From Bdellovibrionales bacterium (GTDB taxonomy: Bacteria > Bdellovibrionota > UBA1018 > CAIMNF01): a stretch of DNA of 12,610 nucleotides. The notes beneath the pieces are model-generated. The model saw only the letters and a program-made list of their open reading frames with translations. It ran no database searches and was not told the origin of the DNA. The stretch covers positions 1 to 12,610 of the forward strand of contig CANGWP010000059.1 of NCBI GenBank assembly GCA_947457605.1. The letters run 5' to 3'. Made by a program: the position numbers and the translations under genes. Positions 6,764-12,610 of the stretch are shown here, piece after piece (the stretch's first letter is position 1; every line of letters starts with the position of its first letter).

Positions 6764-8736
6764 TGCAAAAGATCTCCAAAAGGCTGTTCCGCATCCATCC
6801 CTGTGCCAAGGGATCGCTGAAGATTGGGCTTGAAGTTATCGATGTAAGTGTAGCCCTGAAGCACGTTCTCATAAAAATTCTGAAGCTCAACACCTTCGCG
6901 CGGCTTGATGAGCCCCTCACGTACCTTGCGATCAATCAAGCTTTTCACCTCTTGTTCAATGTGGGCAGGAGAGTACTGAATCCAGGAGAGAACCGATGCA
7001 ATGTTGTTCCCCTTGATTACCTCTTCCACATAGTAACCCCCGGGCTCGGTCTCATCGAGGAACACATGCACCTCGTTCACCTTGCCAAACAGGTTGTGCA
7101 AATCACCCATGATGTCCTGATAGGCGCCCGTGAGGAAGAACCCGACATAGTAGGCCTCTCCGTCTTTCAGGGCATGAAGCTTGATCGTATCCTTCACATC
7201 GCGCAAATCCACGAACTTGCAAACCTTGCCATCGGAATCACAGGTGATGTCCACGAGTGTCGCAGTCCGCGCTGGCTCTTCATCCAGGCGATGGACCGGC
7301 ATTACCGGAAACAGCTGCTGGATCGCCCAGTGATCCGGCATGGATTGGAAGATCGAAAAGTTGCAAAGATACTGATCCGCGAGTGCTTTCGTGATTTTCT
7401 CGACTTCTTCCGGAATGTAGCGCATTTCCGGCGCCCACTGCTGAACCTTGCGACAGAGCTGCCAGAAAAGATGTTCGATCTTTGCCCGATCCTGAATGGT
7501 CAAAAGACCAAGCTTGAACATCGAGAGCGCTTCTTCTTTTCGCTGAATCGCCTCGTTCAAGCTCTCCATCAGATTCTTGTAATTGATATTCTGATAGGCG
7601 TAGCGCATTTCCTTCACCACATTGTGCTCATCCTCGGTTTCAGGAAGATCAATCGGAGTCGTCCCCACCTCGATGGAGCCAAAGATATTCACAATCAGAA
7701 CCGAGTGATGGGCTGCGATCGCGCGACCGCTTTCGGACACGATGGTCGGAAGCGGAACTTCCTCATTCGCACAGATCTCCTGGATCGAGTACACCACATC
7801 CGAACAGTATTCCTGAAGCGAGTAGTTGGTGGAGCTTTCAAAGTCCGTGCGGGAGCCGTCGTAATCGACTCCGAGTCCGCCACCCACATCGAGATACTCA
7901 AGCTTGAATCCCATTTTGACGAGCTCTGCGTAAAAGCGGGTCGCTTCCTTCACCGCTTCCTTGATCGTGCGGATGTTCGTGACCTGGGATCCGATGTGGA
8001 AGTGAAGAAGCTTGATGCTGTCTTCATATCCCTCTTTTTTCAGGTAATTCACGCAATAAAGCATTTCCGGAGTGGTGAGACCGAACTTCGCAAGCTCGCC
8101 GCCGGACCCTTCCCACTTGCCCGAACCCTTTGAATTCAATTTGCAGCGAAGACCAAGAAGCGGAGACACTCCCATTTCTTTTGCGATCTGGACCACCGAA
8201 TGAACCTCGGAGAGTTTTTCGATCACAATGATGACTTTTTTGCCAAGCTTGATCCCCATGAGCGCAAGACGGATCACCGAGTGGTCCTTGTATCCATTCA
8301 CGATGGTGAGCGCTTCCGGATGAAGATCCTGCGACAGCACCGCCACAAGCTCCGCCTTCGACCCGGCTTCGAGTCCGTATGCGTACGGCCGTCCGGCATC
8401 CACCACTTCTTCAACGACTTCGCGCATCTGGTTTACTTTGATGGGGTATACGCCCCGATAGCAGCCCGCATAGTTCGCCTCTTCAATCGCTTTTGCGAAT
8501 GCCTCGTTCAACTGGATAACGCGGTGCCGAATGATGTCTTGAAAACGAACCAACAAGGGCATCTCAAGACCTTGAGCCGTGACTTCATCGATCACCTTTG
8601 TGAGATCGATGCCCGGACCCTGTCCTTGCCTTGGATGCACCGTGAGGTTACCGGCAGGATTGATGTTAAAATACTGCCCTCCCCAGTTTTCAATTTGATA
8701 AAGCTTCAACGAATCGGATACGCCCCATGGTCTCAT
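6760..8736 (-). CDS. speA: Biosynthetic arginine decarboxylase
   Basis: 658 residues with the chosen start, the usual size for SpeA (about 630-660). It decarboxylates arginine to agmatine with PLP, the first step of putrescine and spermidine synthesis from arginine. This is the fold-III, alanine-racemase-like type: the PLP lysine is Lys100 (GVYPIKVNQ), HFHIGSQ is at 245-251, DVGGGLGVDYDG at 283-294 and SESGRA at 334-339. The substrate-binding motif DITCDSDG (497-503) carries the conserved Cys499 contributed from the partner subunit. I start at ATG 8736 because MRPWGVSDSLKLYQIENWG is the typical SpeA N-terminus; an in-frame GTG at 8805 would add 23 unlike residues and lies upstream of the likely promoter. 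It is first in the run with hpd, pepP and dusB. Agmatine-using genes (speB, aguA) are not in the window. Confidence 0.96.
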   Translation of the reverse strand: MRPWGVSDSLKLYQIENWGGQYFNINPAGNLTVHPRQGQGPGIDLTKVIDEVTAQGLEMPLLVRFQDIIRHRVIQLNEAFAKAIEEANYAGCYRGVYPIKVNQMREVVEEVVDAGRPYAYGLEAGSKAELVAVLSQDLHPEALTIVNGYKDHSVIRLALMGIKLGKKVIIVIEKLSEVHSVVQIAKEMGVSPLLGLRCKLNSKGSGKWEGSGGELAKFGLTTPEMLYCVNYLKKEGYEDSIKLLHFHIGSQVTNIRTIKEAVKEATRFYAELVKMGFKLEYLDVGGGLGVDYDGSRTDFESSTNYSLQEYCSDVVYSIQEICANEEVPLPTIVSESGRAIAAHHSVLIVNIFGSIEVGTTPIDLPETEDEHNVVKEMRYAYQNINYKNLMESLNEAIQRKEEALSMFKLGLLTIQDRAKIEHLFWQLCRKVQQWAPEMRYIPEEVEKITKALADQYLCNFSIFQSMPDHWAIQQLFPVMPVHRLDEEPARTATLVDITCDSDGKVCKFVDLRDVKDTIKLHALKDGEAYYVGFFLTGAYQDIMGDLHNLFGKVNEVHVFLDETEPGGYYVEEVIKGNNIASVLSWIQYSPAHIEQEVKSLIDRKVREGLIKPREGVELQNFYENVLQGYTYIDNFKPNLQRSLGTGMDAEQPFGDLLQ

Positions 8737-8745
8737 AGTGGAGCT

Positions 8746-8754
8746 TCTATAACA
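8746..8754 (-). promoter_or_regulatory. Extended -10 promoter of speA
   Basis: On the minus strand TGTTATAGA (8754-8746) fits the extended -10 form TGnTATAAT with one or two changes. No good -35 is found at the normal distance, which extended -10 promoters can lack. Transcription would begin near 8739, only two to four bases before the speA ATG, so the mRNA would be almost leaderless. It would drive the whole speA-hpd-pepP-dusB run. Confidence 0.45.
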
Positions 8755-8799
8755 TGCTTTGCAGCGATAATAAAATGAAATGATTGAAGAAAATTTACC

Positions 8800-8828
8800 T
8801 TGCACCCTAATTGTAAAGAAAATATAAT
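8800..8828 (+). promoter_or_regulatory. Strong sigma-70 type promoter of the tandem HD-GYP-like genes
   Basis: TTGCAC (8800-8805), a 17-base spacer, and a perfect TATAAT (8823-8828). The ATG of the first gene begins only eight bases after the -10, so the start site (about 8835-8837) coincides with or barely precedes the start codon. No Shine-Dalgarno site is possible, implying a leaderless mRNA. The surrounding 100-base intergenic stretch (8737-8836) is markedly AT-rich and also holds the speA promoter facing the other way. Confidence 0.7.
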
Positions 8829-8836
8829 AATTAAGT

Positions 8837-10159
8837 ATGAGTCAAATTCTTTTCGTTCACCCCGATCTTGGGTTCACTTCCAGGATCAAGGAAGAAGCAG
8901 GAAACCAAGCGCTGACCACCTCCTCCATGCTTCAAGCTCTTCAGTGGATCAGCAACCCGGAGATTCCCCTTTCGGGGATTTATTTGAATCCCAATGATCC
9001 CCGATACAGCGCACTTCACTTCCTGGAAGTCACCCTCCTTCGAAGACCGGCAACGCCGGTATTCTTGATCGATTCCGAGAATGAAATCGACCCTAGATCC
9101 AATCCGGAATTCCTGAATGAATCCAACATTAAAGGTGTATTCAAGGGAAGAGAATCCTTCCGGGAATATCTGGCTCCCTTGGGTCTCGAGTTTGATCCGG
9201 ATGGATCCGAATCCCTTCCTGCCCGAAAAAGCCTGAAAAGCTCCCATAGCGGGTTCATTGCCATTCCGGTCGAAGACTTCAACGGACTCCGATTCTTTCC
9301 CTACGATGTCTTTGTGGAGGACGAGTCCAATCATCTCAGGCTCCTTGGAACCCGGAACAGCCGGATTGATTCGACCTACCTCGCCACACTTCAAGCAAAG
9401 AATCCTTGGCTTTTCGTGAGCGAAGCATCGATTCTTGAGATTCGGGAATCACTTCGAAGGACCCAGAGCAATTGCACCGAGATTGATCAATTCCCTGCGG
9501 CCTGGAAAACCGCCGAAGTGCTCTTTCAGGCAAAAAATCTTCTCCGCGAATTCCAAAAAGGTTCGGCCTCGGACGGATTCGTGGAACATGCCCACCTGCT
9601 TCTCAGTGACCTCTACGGACTCATTTCAAGCCTGAACACGACAGAAAAGCTGTCGAAAATGATTCAAATGGCCCGGGATTGCGACCGCACACTTCACTGC
9701 ACGGCGCTTTCGATCATGATGGCAAAGGTGATGCGCCTGGAGCATGGTTCCATCGTGGAAATCCTTGGCCTTGCGAGCTTTTTCCAGGACATTTCCCTGT
9801 TTCAAAGCCCCTTTGGCGACCTCTCGGATGCAGTCCGGGAGAAACTGACACCGGAAGCGAGAGCCTTTTTCGACCAACATCCGATCCTGAGTGCCGATCT
9901 TCTCTCGAAAAACACGACTCTGCCCGAAGTCATTCTGCAAGTGATTCGGCAACATCATGAGCGACGAGACCGGAGCGGCTATCCGAATTCAGTGGGTGGA
10001 ATGCAACTCCACCCGATGTCGGAAGTGCTTAGCATCATCAACGCATATCTTGATGCGGGCGAGGGCTTTTCAGAGCAATCCGATGCAATCTGTTCCCACT
10101 ACTCCGAAAAAGCAAGCCAGGCTCTTTTCAACCTTCTGAACCTCCTGGATACCCCATGA
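8837..10159 (+). CDS. Pseudo-receiver / degenerate HD-GYP protein, copy 1
   Basis: 440 residues with three parts. Residues 1-115 resemble a response-regulator receiver (QILFVHPD at the first strand, SGIYLNP at the third), but Asn51 sits where the phospho-accepting Asp is expected. Residues about 138-210 form a middle domain beginning GFIAIPVEDF, seen as an N-terminal module in other HD-type signalling proteins. Residues about 225-440 are HD-GYP-like: RQHHERRDRSGYPN (371-384) keeps His373, His374, Glu375 and the Gly-Tyr-Pro triplet, and His348 is kept. The HDxGK motif has become QDISL (Gln317-Asp318-Ile319-Ser320-Leu321) and the late metal Asp is Asn402. HD-GYP enzymes hydrolyse cyclic-di-GMP with a di- or trinuclear metal centre; with His, Lys and Asp ligands lost, this one is probably non-catalytic and acts by binding. 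It overlaps its paralogue by ATGA. Confidence 0.85.
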   Translation: MSQILFVHPDLGFTSRIKEEAGNQALTTSSMLQALQWISNPEIPLSGIYLNPNDPRYSALHFLEVTLLRRPATPVFLIDSENEIDPRSNPEFLNESNIKGVFKGRESFREYLAPLGLEFDPDGSESLPARKSLKSSHSGFIAIPVEDFNGLRFFPYDVFVEDESNHLRLLGTRNSRIDSTYLATLQAKNPWLFVSEASILEIRESLRRTQSNCTEIDQFPAAWKTAEVLFQAKNLLREFQKGSASDGFVEHAHLLLSDLYGLISSLNTTEKLSKMIQMARDCDRTLHCTALSIMMAKVMRLEHGSIVEILGLASFFQDISLFQSPFGDLSDAVREKLTPEARAFFDQHPILSADLLSKNTTLPEVILQVIRQHHERRDRSGYPNSVGGMQLHPMSEVLSIINAYLDAGEGFSEQSDAICSHYSEKASQALFNLLNLLDTP

Positions 10160-11529
10160 TTCGAACCCTCATCATTCACTCAGACAGGAGCATCCTCGAT
10201 CGGCTCTCCCGGGAATCCGGAGAGCAGGCCTTGGTGACTCCTTCCATGATCCAGGCACTCAAGTGGGTGATGGATCCGGAAACCCGCCTTTCCGGAGTAT
10301 TTCTGAACCCGAGTGATGCGAATTTCTCCGCATTCCAATTTCTGGAAATCATTCTCACCCATCGACCGGCACTTCCCGTTTTTCTTTTCGAGCCGCAGAT
10401 GATGATCAATTCCGAAACATCGCAAAAGATCATGAAAAGTGCGCACATTCGAGGTGTTTTCTCGGGAAGCGAGCCGTATACGACTCTGATCTCTTCCCTG
10501 AAGCACCACCTGAAGACACCTGAGACTCCAAGACGTGTGGAAAGCGTGCCGGATCGCAAAGCAGGGTTTGTTGCCGTGCCGATCTCCGATTTTTTTACCG
10601 GAAGCGAATACTCCCATGACATGTTTTTGATGGATGCGAAGAAGATCCCCACACTCTTTGCACACGGAAAGTCGAAAATTGATCCGGTCTATCTGGCCAA
10701 GGCCGCCGAGACCCATGAGTTTCTCTACATCAAGTCAGACGACATCGAGAAAAACAAGAAAGACGTACGCAACCTGAAAGAGAACTATCTAGAGTCTGAA
10801 ATCTCAAATCCCTGGAAAACCGCAGAATCCCTCTCGAAAACAAAGGCCGTTCTTACTGAAATGCGGAGTGCCGGGATCAATGATGAACTCATCGAGTACA
10901 CCAAAGGGATGCTCGGAGACCTCTTTCGCCTGATCTCCTCGATCGACTCTGATGAGGGCGCGATTCATAACATGATCGAGAAAGCAAAACAGACCGATCG
11001 CTCCGTCTTTTGCGCATCCTACTCGCTGCTTGTGGCAAAAAACCTTCGATTCGAGAAGAACGCGACCCTTGAAATTCTAGGACTCGCAAGCGTCCTTCAG
11101 GACATCTCGCTTTACAAAACGCCTTTCGGAGACCTCACGGATCGCTCATTGGAAACGCTGAAAAAAGAGGAGATGAGTTTTTACCTCCAGCATCCGACGC
11201 TCAGCGCGGACCTCGTGGCAACCCATACGGACATTCCCCAGGTCACCCTGCAGGTGATCCGCCAGCACCATGAACGAAAAGACAAGACCGGATTTCCCAA
11301 TCGCATCGGAGGCACCCAGCTCCACCCGATGGCGGAGATCCTGAGCCTGATCAATGCGTATTACGAGATCTCCCAAGTGGAAAAGAGTGATGCGCTTGTG
11401 ATTCAAAGACTGCAAAAAGAAGTGTTCCAGCACCACTCGGAAAACATGGTGGTCGCCTTCAAGGCGGTGCTCGGAAACATCCTGAAAGACAAGGCCGAGG
11501 TAGCAGCAAAAGCCTCCATCAGCAGTTAG
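10156..11529 (+). CDS. Pseudo-receiver / degenerate HD-GYP protein, copy 2
   Basis: 457 residues, homologous to copy 1 from end to end: the same pseudo-receiver (Asn51 again at the phosphorylation position; VFSG where copy 1 has VFKG, so the usual receiver lysine is also lost), the same middle domain (GFVAVPISDF at 137-146), and the same HD-GYP-like half. Here decay goes further: HDxGK is QDISL (Gln315-Asp316 onward), the upstream ligand-region His (His287 in copy 1) is Phe285, GYP is Gly379-Phe380-Pro381, and the late Asp is Asn400. His346, His371, His372 and Glu373 remain. A 15-residue tail (KDKAEVAAKASISS region) extends past copy 1. Tandem duplication followed by parallel or prior loss of activity is the likely history. 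The ATG overlaps the stop of copy 1, implying coupled, roughly equal synthesis and perhaps a heterodimer. The stop lies three bases from the 3' end of rnpB on the other strand. Confidence 0.85.
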   Translation: MIRTLIIHSDRSILDRLSRESGEQALVTPSMIQALKWVMDPETRLSGVFLNPSDANFSAFQFLEIILTHRPALPVFLFEPQMMINSETSQKIMKSAHIRGVFSGSEPYTTLISSLKHHLKTPETPRRVESVPDRKAGFVAVPISDFFTGSEYSHDMFLMDAKKIPTLFAHGKSKIDPVYLAKAAETHEFLYIKSDDIEKNKKDVRNLKENYLESEISNPWKTAESLSKTKAVLTEMRSAGINDELIEYTKGMLGDLFRLISSIDSDEGAIHNMIEKAKQTDRSVFCASYSLLVAKNLRFEKNATLEILGLASVLQDISLYKTPFGDLTDRSLETLKKEEMSFYLQHPTLSADLVATHTDIPQVTLQVIRQHHERKDKTGFPNRIGGTQLHPMAEILSLINAYYEISQVEKSDALVIQRLQKEVFQHHSENMVVAFKAVLGNILKDKAEVAAKASISS

Positions 11530-11532
11530 AAA

Positions 11533-11924
11533 AGTCCACATCAGACTGTAAGCCGGGTTCTGTCTTCGTCTCCTTGCGGAGCCGGAGGCAATCATTCCTC
11601 TAGACGTCCGGTTGCCCGGATCATTCATCAGCAACCTATACCCGAAGGTCAAACGAGCAAAGCTACTCTTCCTTCCTATTTGGTCTTGCTCCCGGTAGGG
11701 TTTTCCGTGCCTTCCGCATTGCTGCGAAAGCGGTGAGCTCTTGCCTCGCCTTTTCACCCTTACCCCGGTTCTTTCGAAACGGGGCGGTATTTTTTCTGTG
11801 GCACTTTCCGTGAAACGAGCATTACGCCCGCCCCCCCGGCCGTTAGCCGGTACCGCGCTTTGGGGAGCCCGGACTTTCCTCCCGCTTACTTGCGTAAACC
11901 AGCGATTGCCCGTCTGATGTGGTG
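11533..11924 (-). ncRNA. rnpB: RNase P RNA, bacterial type A
   Basis: The catalytic RNA that matures the 5' ends of tRNAs. On the minus strand the conserved blocks appear in order: GAGGAAAGTCCGGGCTCC (P4 5' side), AAGGGTGAAAAGGCGAGG with AAGAGCTCACCGC (J11/12 region), GGCACGGAAAACC, AGCAAGACCAAATAGG (P15 entry) and ACAGAACCCGGCTTACAG (P4 3' side). The ends are closed by a perfect 11-pair P1 stem (11912-11922 with 11536-11546). P2 (GGCAATC/GATTGCC), a GCAA-capped P3, the P8 hairpin CCGGC-TAACG-GCCGG and a GCAA-capped P12 are also visible. About 390 bases is normal for type A. The ends are placed from P1 and the promoter and may be off by a few bases. It converges with the second HD-GYP-like gene; no terminator hairpin with a T-run follows P1. 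Confidence 0.96.
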
Positions 11925-11929
11925 GAGGG

Positions 11930-11959
11930 AATTTAGCCTATTCCCTAAACAACTGTCCA
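11930..11959 (-). promoter_or_regulatory. Promoter of rnpB
   Basis: On the minus strand TGGACA (11959-11954), an 18-base spacer and TAAATT (11935-11930). The expected start, six to eight bases downstream (about 11922-11924), falls exactly at the first base of the P1 stem of RNase P RNA, which supports the call. Confidence 0.65.
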
Positions 11960-12061
11960 TTTCATTTACGTTCGGGATTTTCGGTTCGGCATCAAGGAAC
12001 GGTCAATTGCAGTTGCAAGCCTCCCCCAGGCACGGGCACGGGTGTTGCTTGTACAAAAACG

Positions 12062-12571
12062 ATGAAAACCAAACTAAATCATCGCAGTTTAGAGCTATTC
12101 CTGCTTTTTCTTGCTGCCTGCGGCGGTGGCGCAAAGGGAAACTTCTCTTCTTCGGATGCAAGGCCGGGACAATTGACAGTACAAGAAGTGACCTCATCAG
12201 GATCGCTTTCCGAGAAACTCGAAAGAATCCAAAGCAGCGAATTTCTCGATCCGTGCGACTCGGCTCAGGATGCCATCAAACGAAAACTGGTCAGAGCCAT
12301 GGAGGAGCACCTGAAGGCGGCTCCATCGGATTTCAAATCGAATCCATCCGCGTCCACTCCGTCCCATCAACCAAAGGTCAAATTGGTCCCGTTCCTTGGC
12401 TCACATCTTTTGGATTTCCCCAAGAAAGAGCCGGAATCTTCCGGATGGAAGACAGACTTCAGCGGTTGGCAATACGCTGAAAATTATTATGAAACACACC
12501 GGAATGATCCATCACCCGAATTCTGGAGAACTTTGAATGCCGAGATTCACTCCCTCCTTTTGGAAGACTAG
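12062..12571 (+). CDS. Predicted lipoprotein of unknown function
   Basis: 169 residues. The N-terminus has a basic region (Lys2, Lys4, Arg8), a hydrophobic core (LFLLFL) and the lipobox LAAC, with Cys20 as the lipidated residue followed by GGGAKGN as a flexible tether. One acidic residue (Glu11) sits unusually at the edge of the hydrophobic core. There is no Asp at +2, so in a Gram-negative cell the outer membrane is the likely destination. The mature part is hydrophilic, with a Ser/Pro-rich linker at about 88-102 and a Trp/Tyr-rich C-terminus (GWKTDFSGWQYAENYYETHRN, split here: GWKTDFSGW then QYAENYYETH). One further Cys (Cys65) is present. I recognise no domain. The ATG has no Shine-Dalgarno site within 15 bases. 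The gene is divergent from rnpB, with 137 bases between them. Confidence 0.75.
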   Translation: MKTKLNHRSLELFLLFLAACGGGAKGNFSSSDARPGQLTVQEVTSSGSLSEKLERIQSSEFLDPCDSAQDAIKRKLVRAMEEHLKAAPSDFKSNPSASTPSHQPKVKLVPFLGSHLLDFPKKEPESSGWKTDFSGWQYAENYYETHRNDPSPEFWRTLNAEIHSLLLED

Positions 12572-12610
12572 ACCCGGGCTCTGAACGGAACGAACCGGGG
12601 AATCGATCAC

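Noticed and set aside
6703..8133. 476-codon open frame antisense to speA
   Set aside because: It lies wholly opposite a well-conserved enzyme gene; its protein has no domain features and looks like a mirror of SpeA codon usage.
8737..8805. GTG at 8805 as the speA start
   Set aside because: It adds 23 residues unlike any SpeA N-terminus and lies upstream of the extended -10 box; ATG 8736 gives the usual length and start.
11146..11757. 203-codon minus-strand frame running out of rnpB
   Set aside because: It consists of RNase P RNA sequence followed by antisense of the second HD-GYP-like gene.
11860..12480. 206-codon plus-strand frame overlapping rnpB and the lipoprotein gene
   Set aside because: Its first part is antisense to RNase P RNA and its second part is another frame of the lipoprotein, which has a proper signal peptide.
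12573..12602. CCCGG...CCGGG inverted repeat after the lipoprotein gene
   Set aside because: Five-pair stem with a 17-base loop and no T-run; not a convincing terminator.
1..12610. CRISPR array, insertion sequence, integrase, phage genes or tRNA genes
   Set aside because: No regularly spaced repeats, transposase or integrase motifs, terminal repeats or tRNA cloverleaf patterns were seen on either strand.

Overview
The window is ordinary, densely packed bacterial chromosome with no mobile element, CRISPR array or tRNA. Base composition is balanced and most gaps are only a few bases long. Signs of a Gram-negative, motile bacterium are a type II lipoprotein signal peptide, a membrane chemoreceptor, a biosynthetic-type SpeA and an A-type RNase P RNA. 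The two tandem response-regulator/HD-GYP-like proteins with lost catalytic residues, and the general style of the proteins, remind me of the Bdellovibrionota (Bdellovibrio-like lineages). That placement is inference from protein style, not a search result.

Layout, left to right. (1) 1-153, minus: 5' part of an unrecognised gene leaving the window. (2) 254-1233, plus: an acyl-CoA thioesterase and a DUF1285-like protein joined by an ATGA stop/start overlap. (3) 1259-1639, minus: a lone protein resembling the toxin-binding domain of Xre/MbcA/ParS antitoxins, with no toxin gene beside it and a perfect palindrome over its probable -35 box. (4) 1786-3330, plus: a methyl-accepting chemotaxis protein, divergent from (3). 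(5) 8736 down to 3347, minus: a four-gene run speA-hpd-pepP-dusB (arginine decarboxylase, 4-hydroxyphenylpyruvate dioxygenase, Xaa-Pro aminopeptidase, tRNA-dihydrouridine synthase) with junctions of -4, 9 and 6 bases, probably one operon. (6) 8837-11529, plus, divergent from speA: two paralogous proteins overlapping by ATGA, each with a receiver-like N-terminus, a middle domain and an HD-GYP-like C-terminus whose metal site is broken. (7) 11533-11924, minus: the RNase P RNA gene rnpB with a good sigma-70 type promoter. (8) 12062-12571, plus: a small predicted lipoprotein.

The most interesting items are the tandem pseudo-receiver/pseudo-HD-GYP pair, which probably acts by binding rather than by hydrolysing cyclic-di-GMP; the lone antitoxin-like gene with its operator-like palindrome; and a repeated promoter layout in which the -10 box lies only 7-9 bases before the start codon, pointing to leaderless or nearly leaderless mRNAs for at least three genes. 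I see no complete new defence or mobile system in this window.
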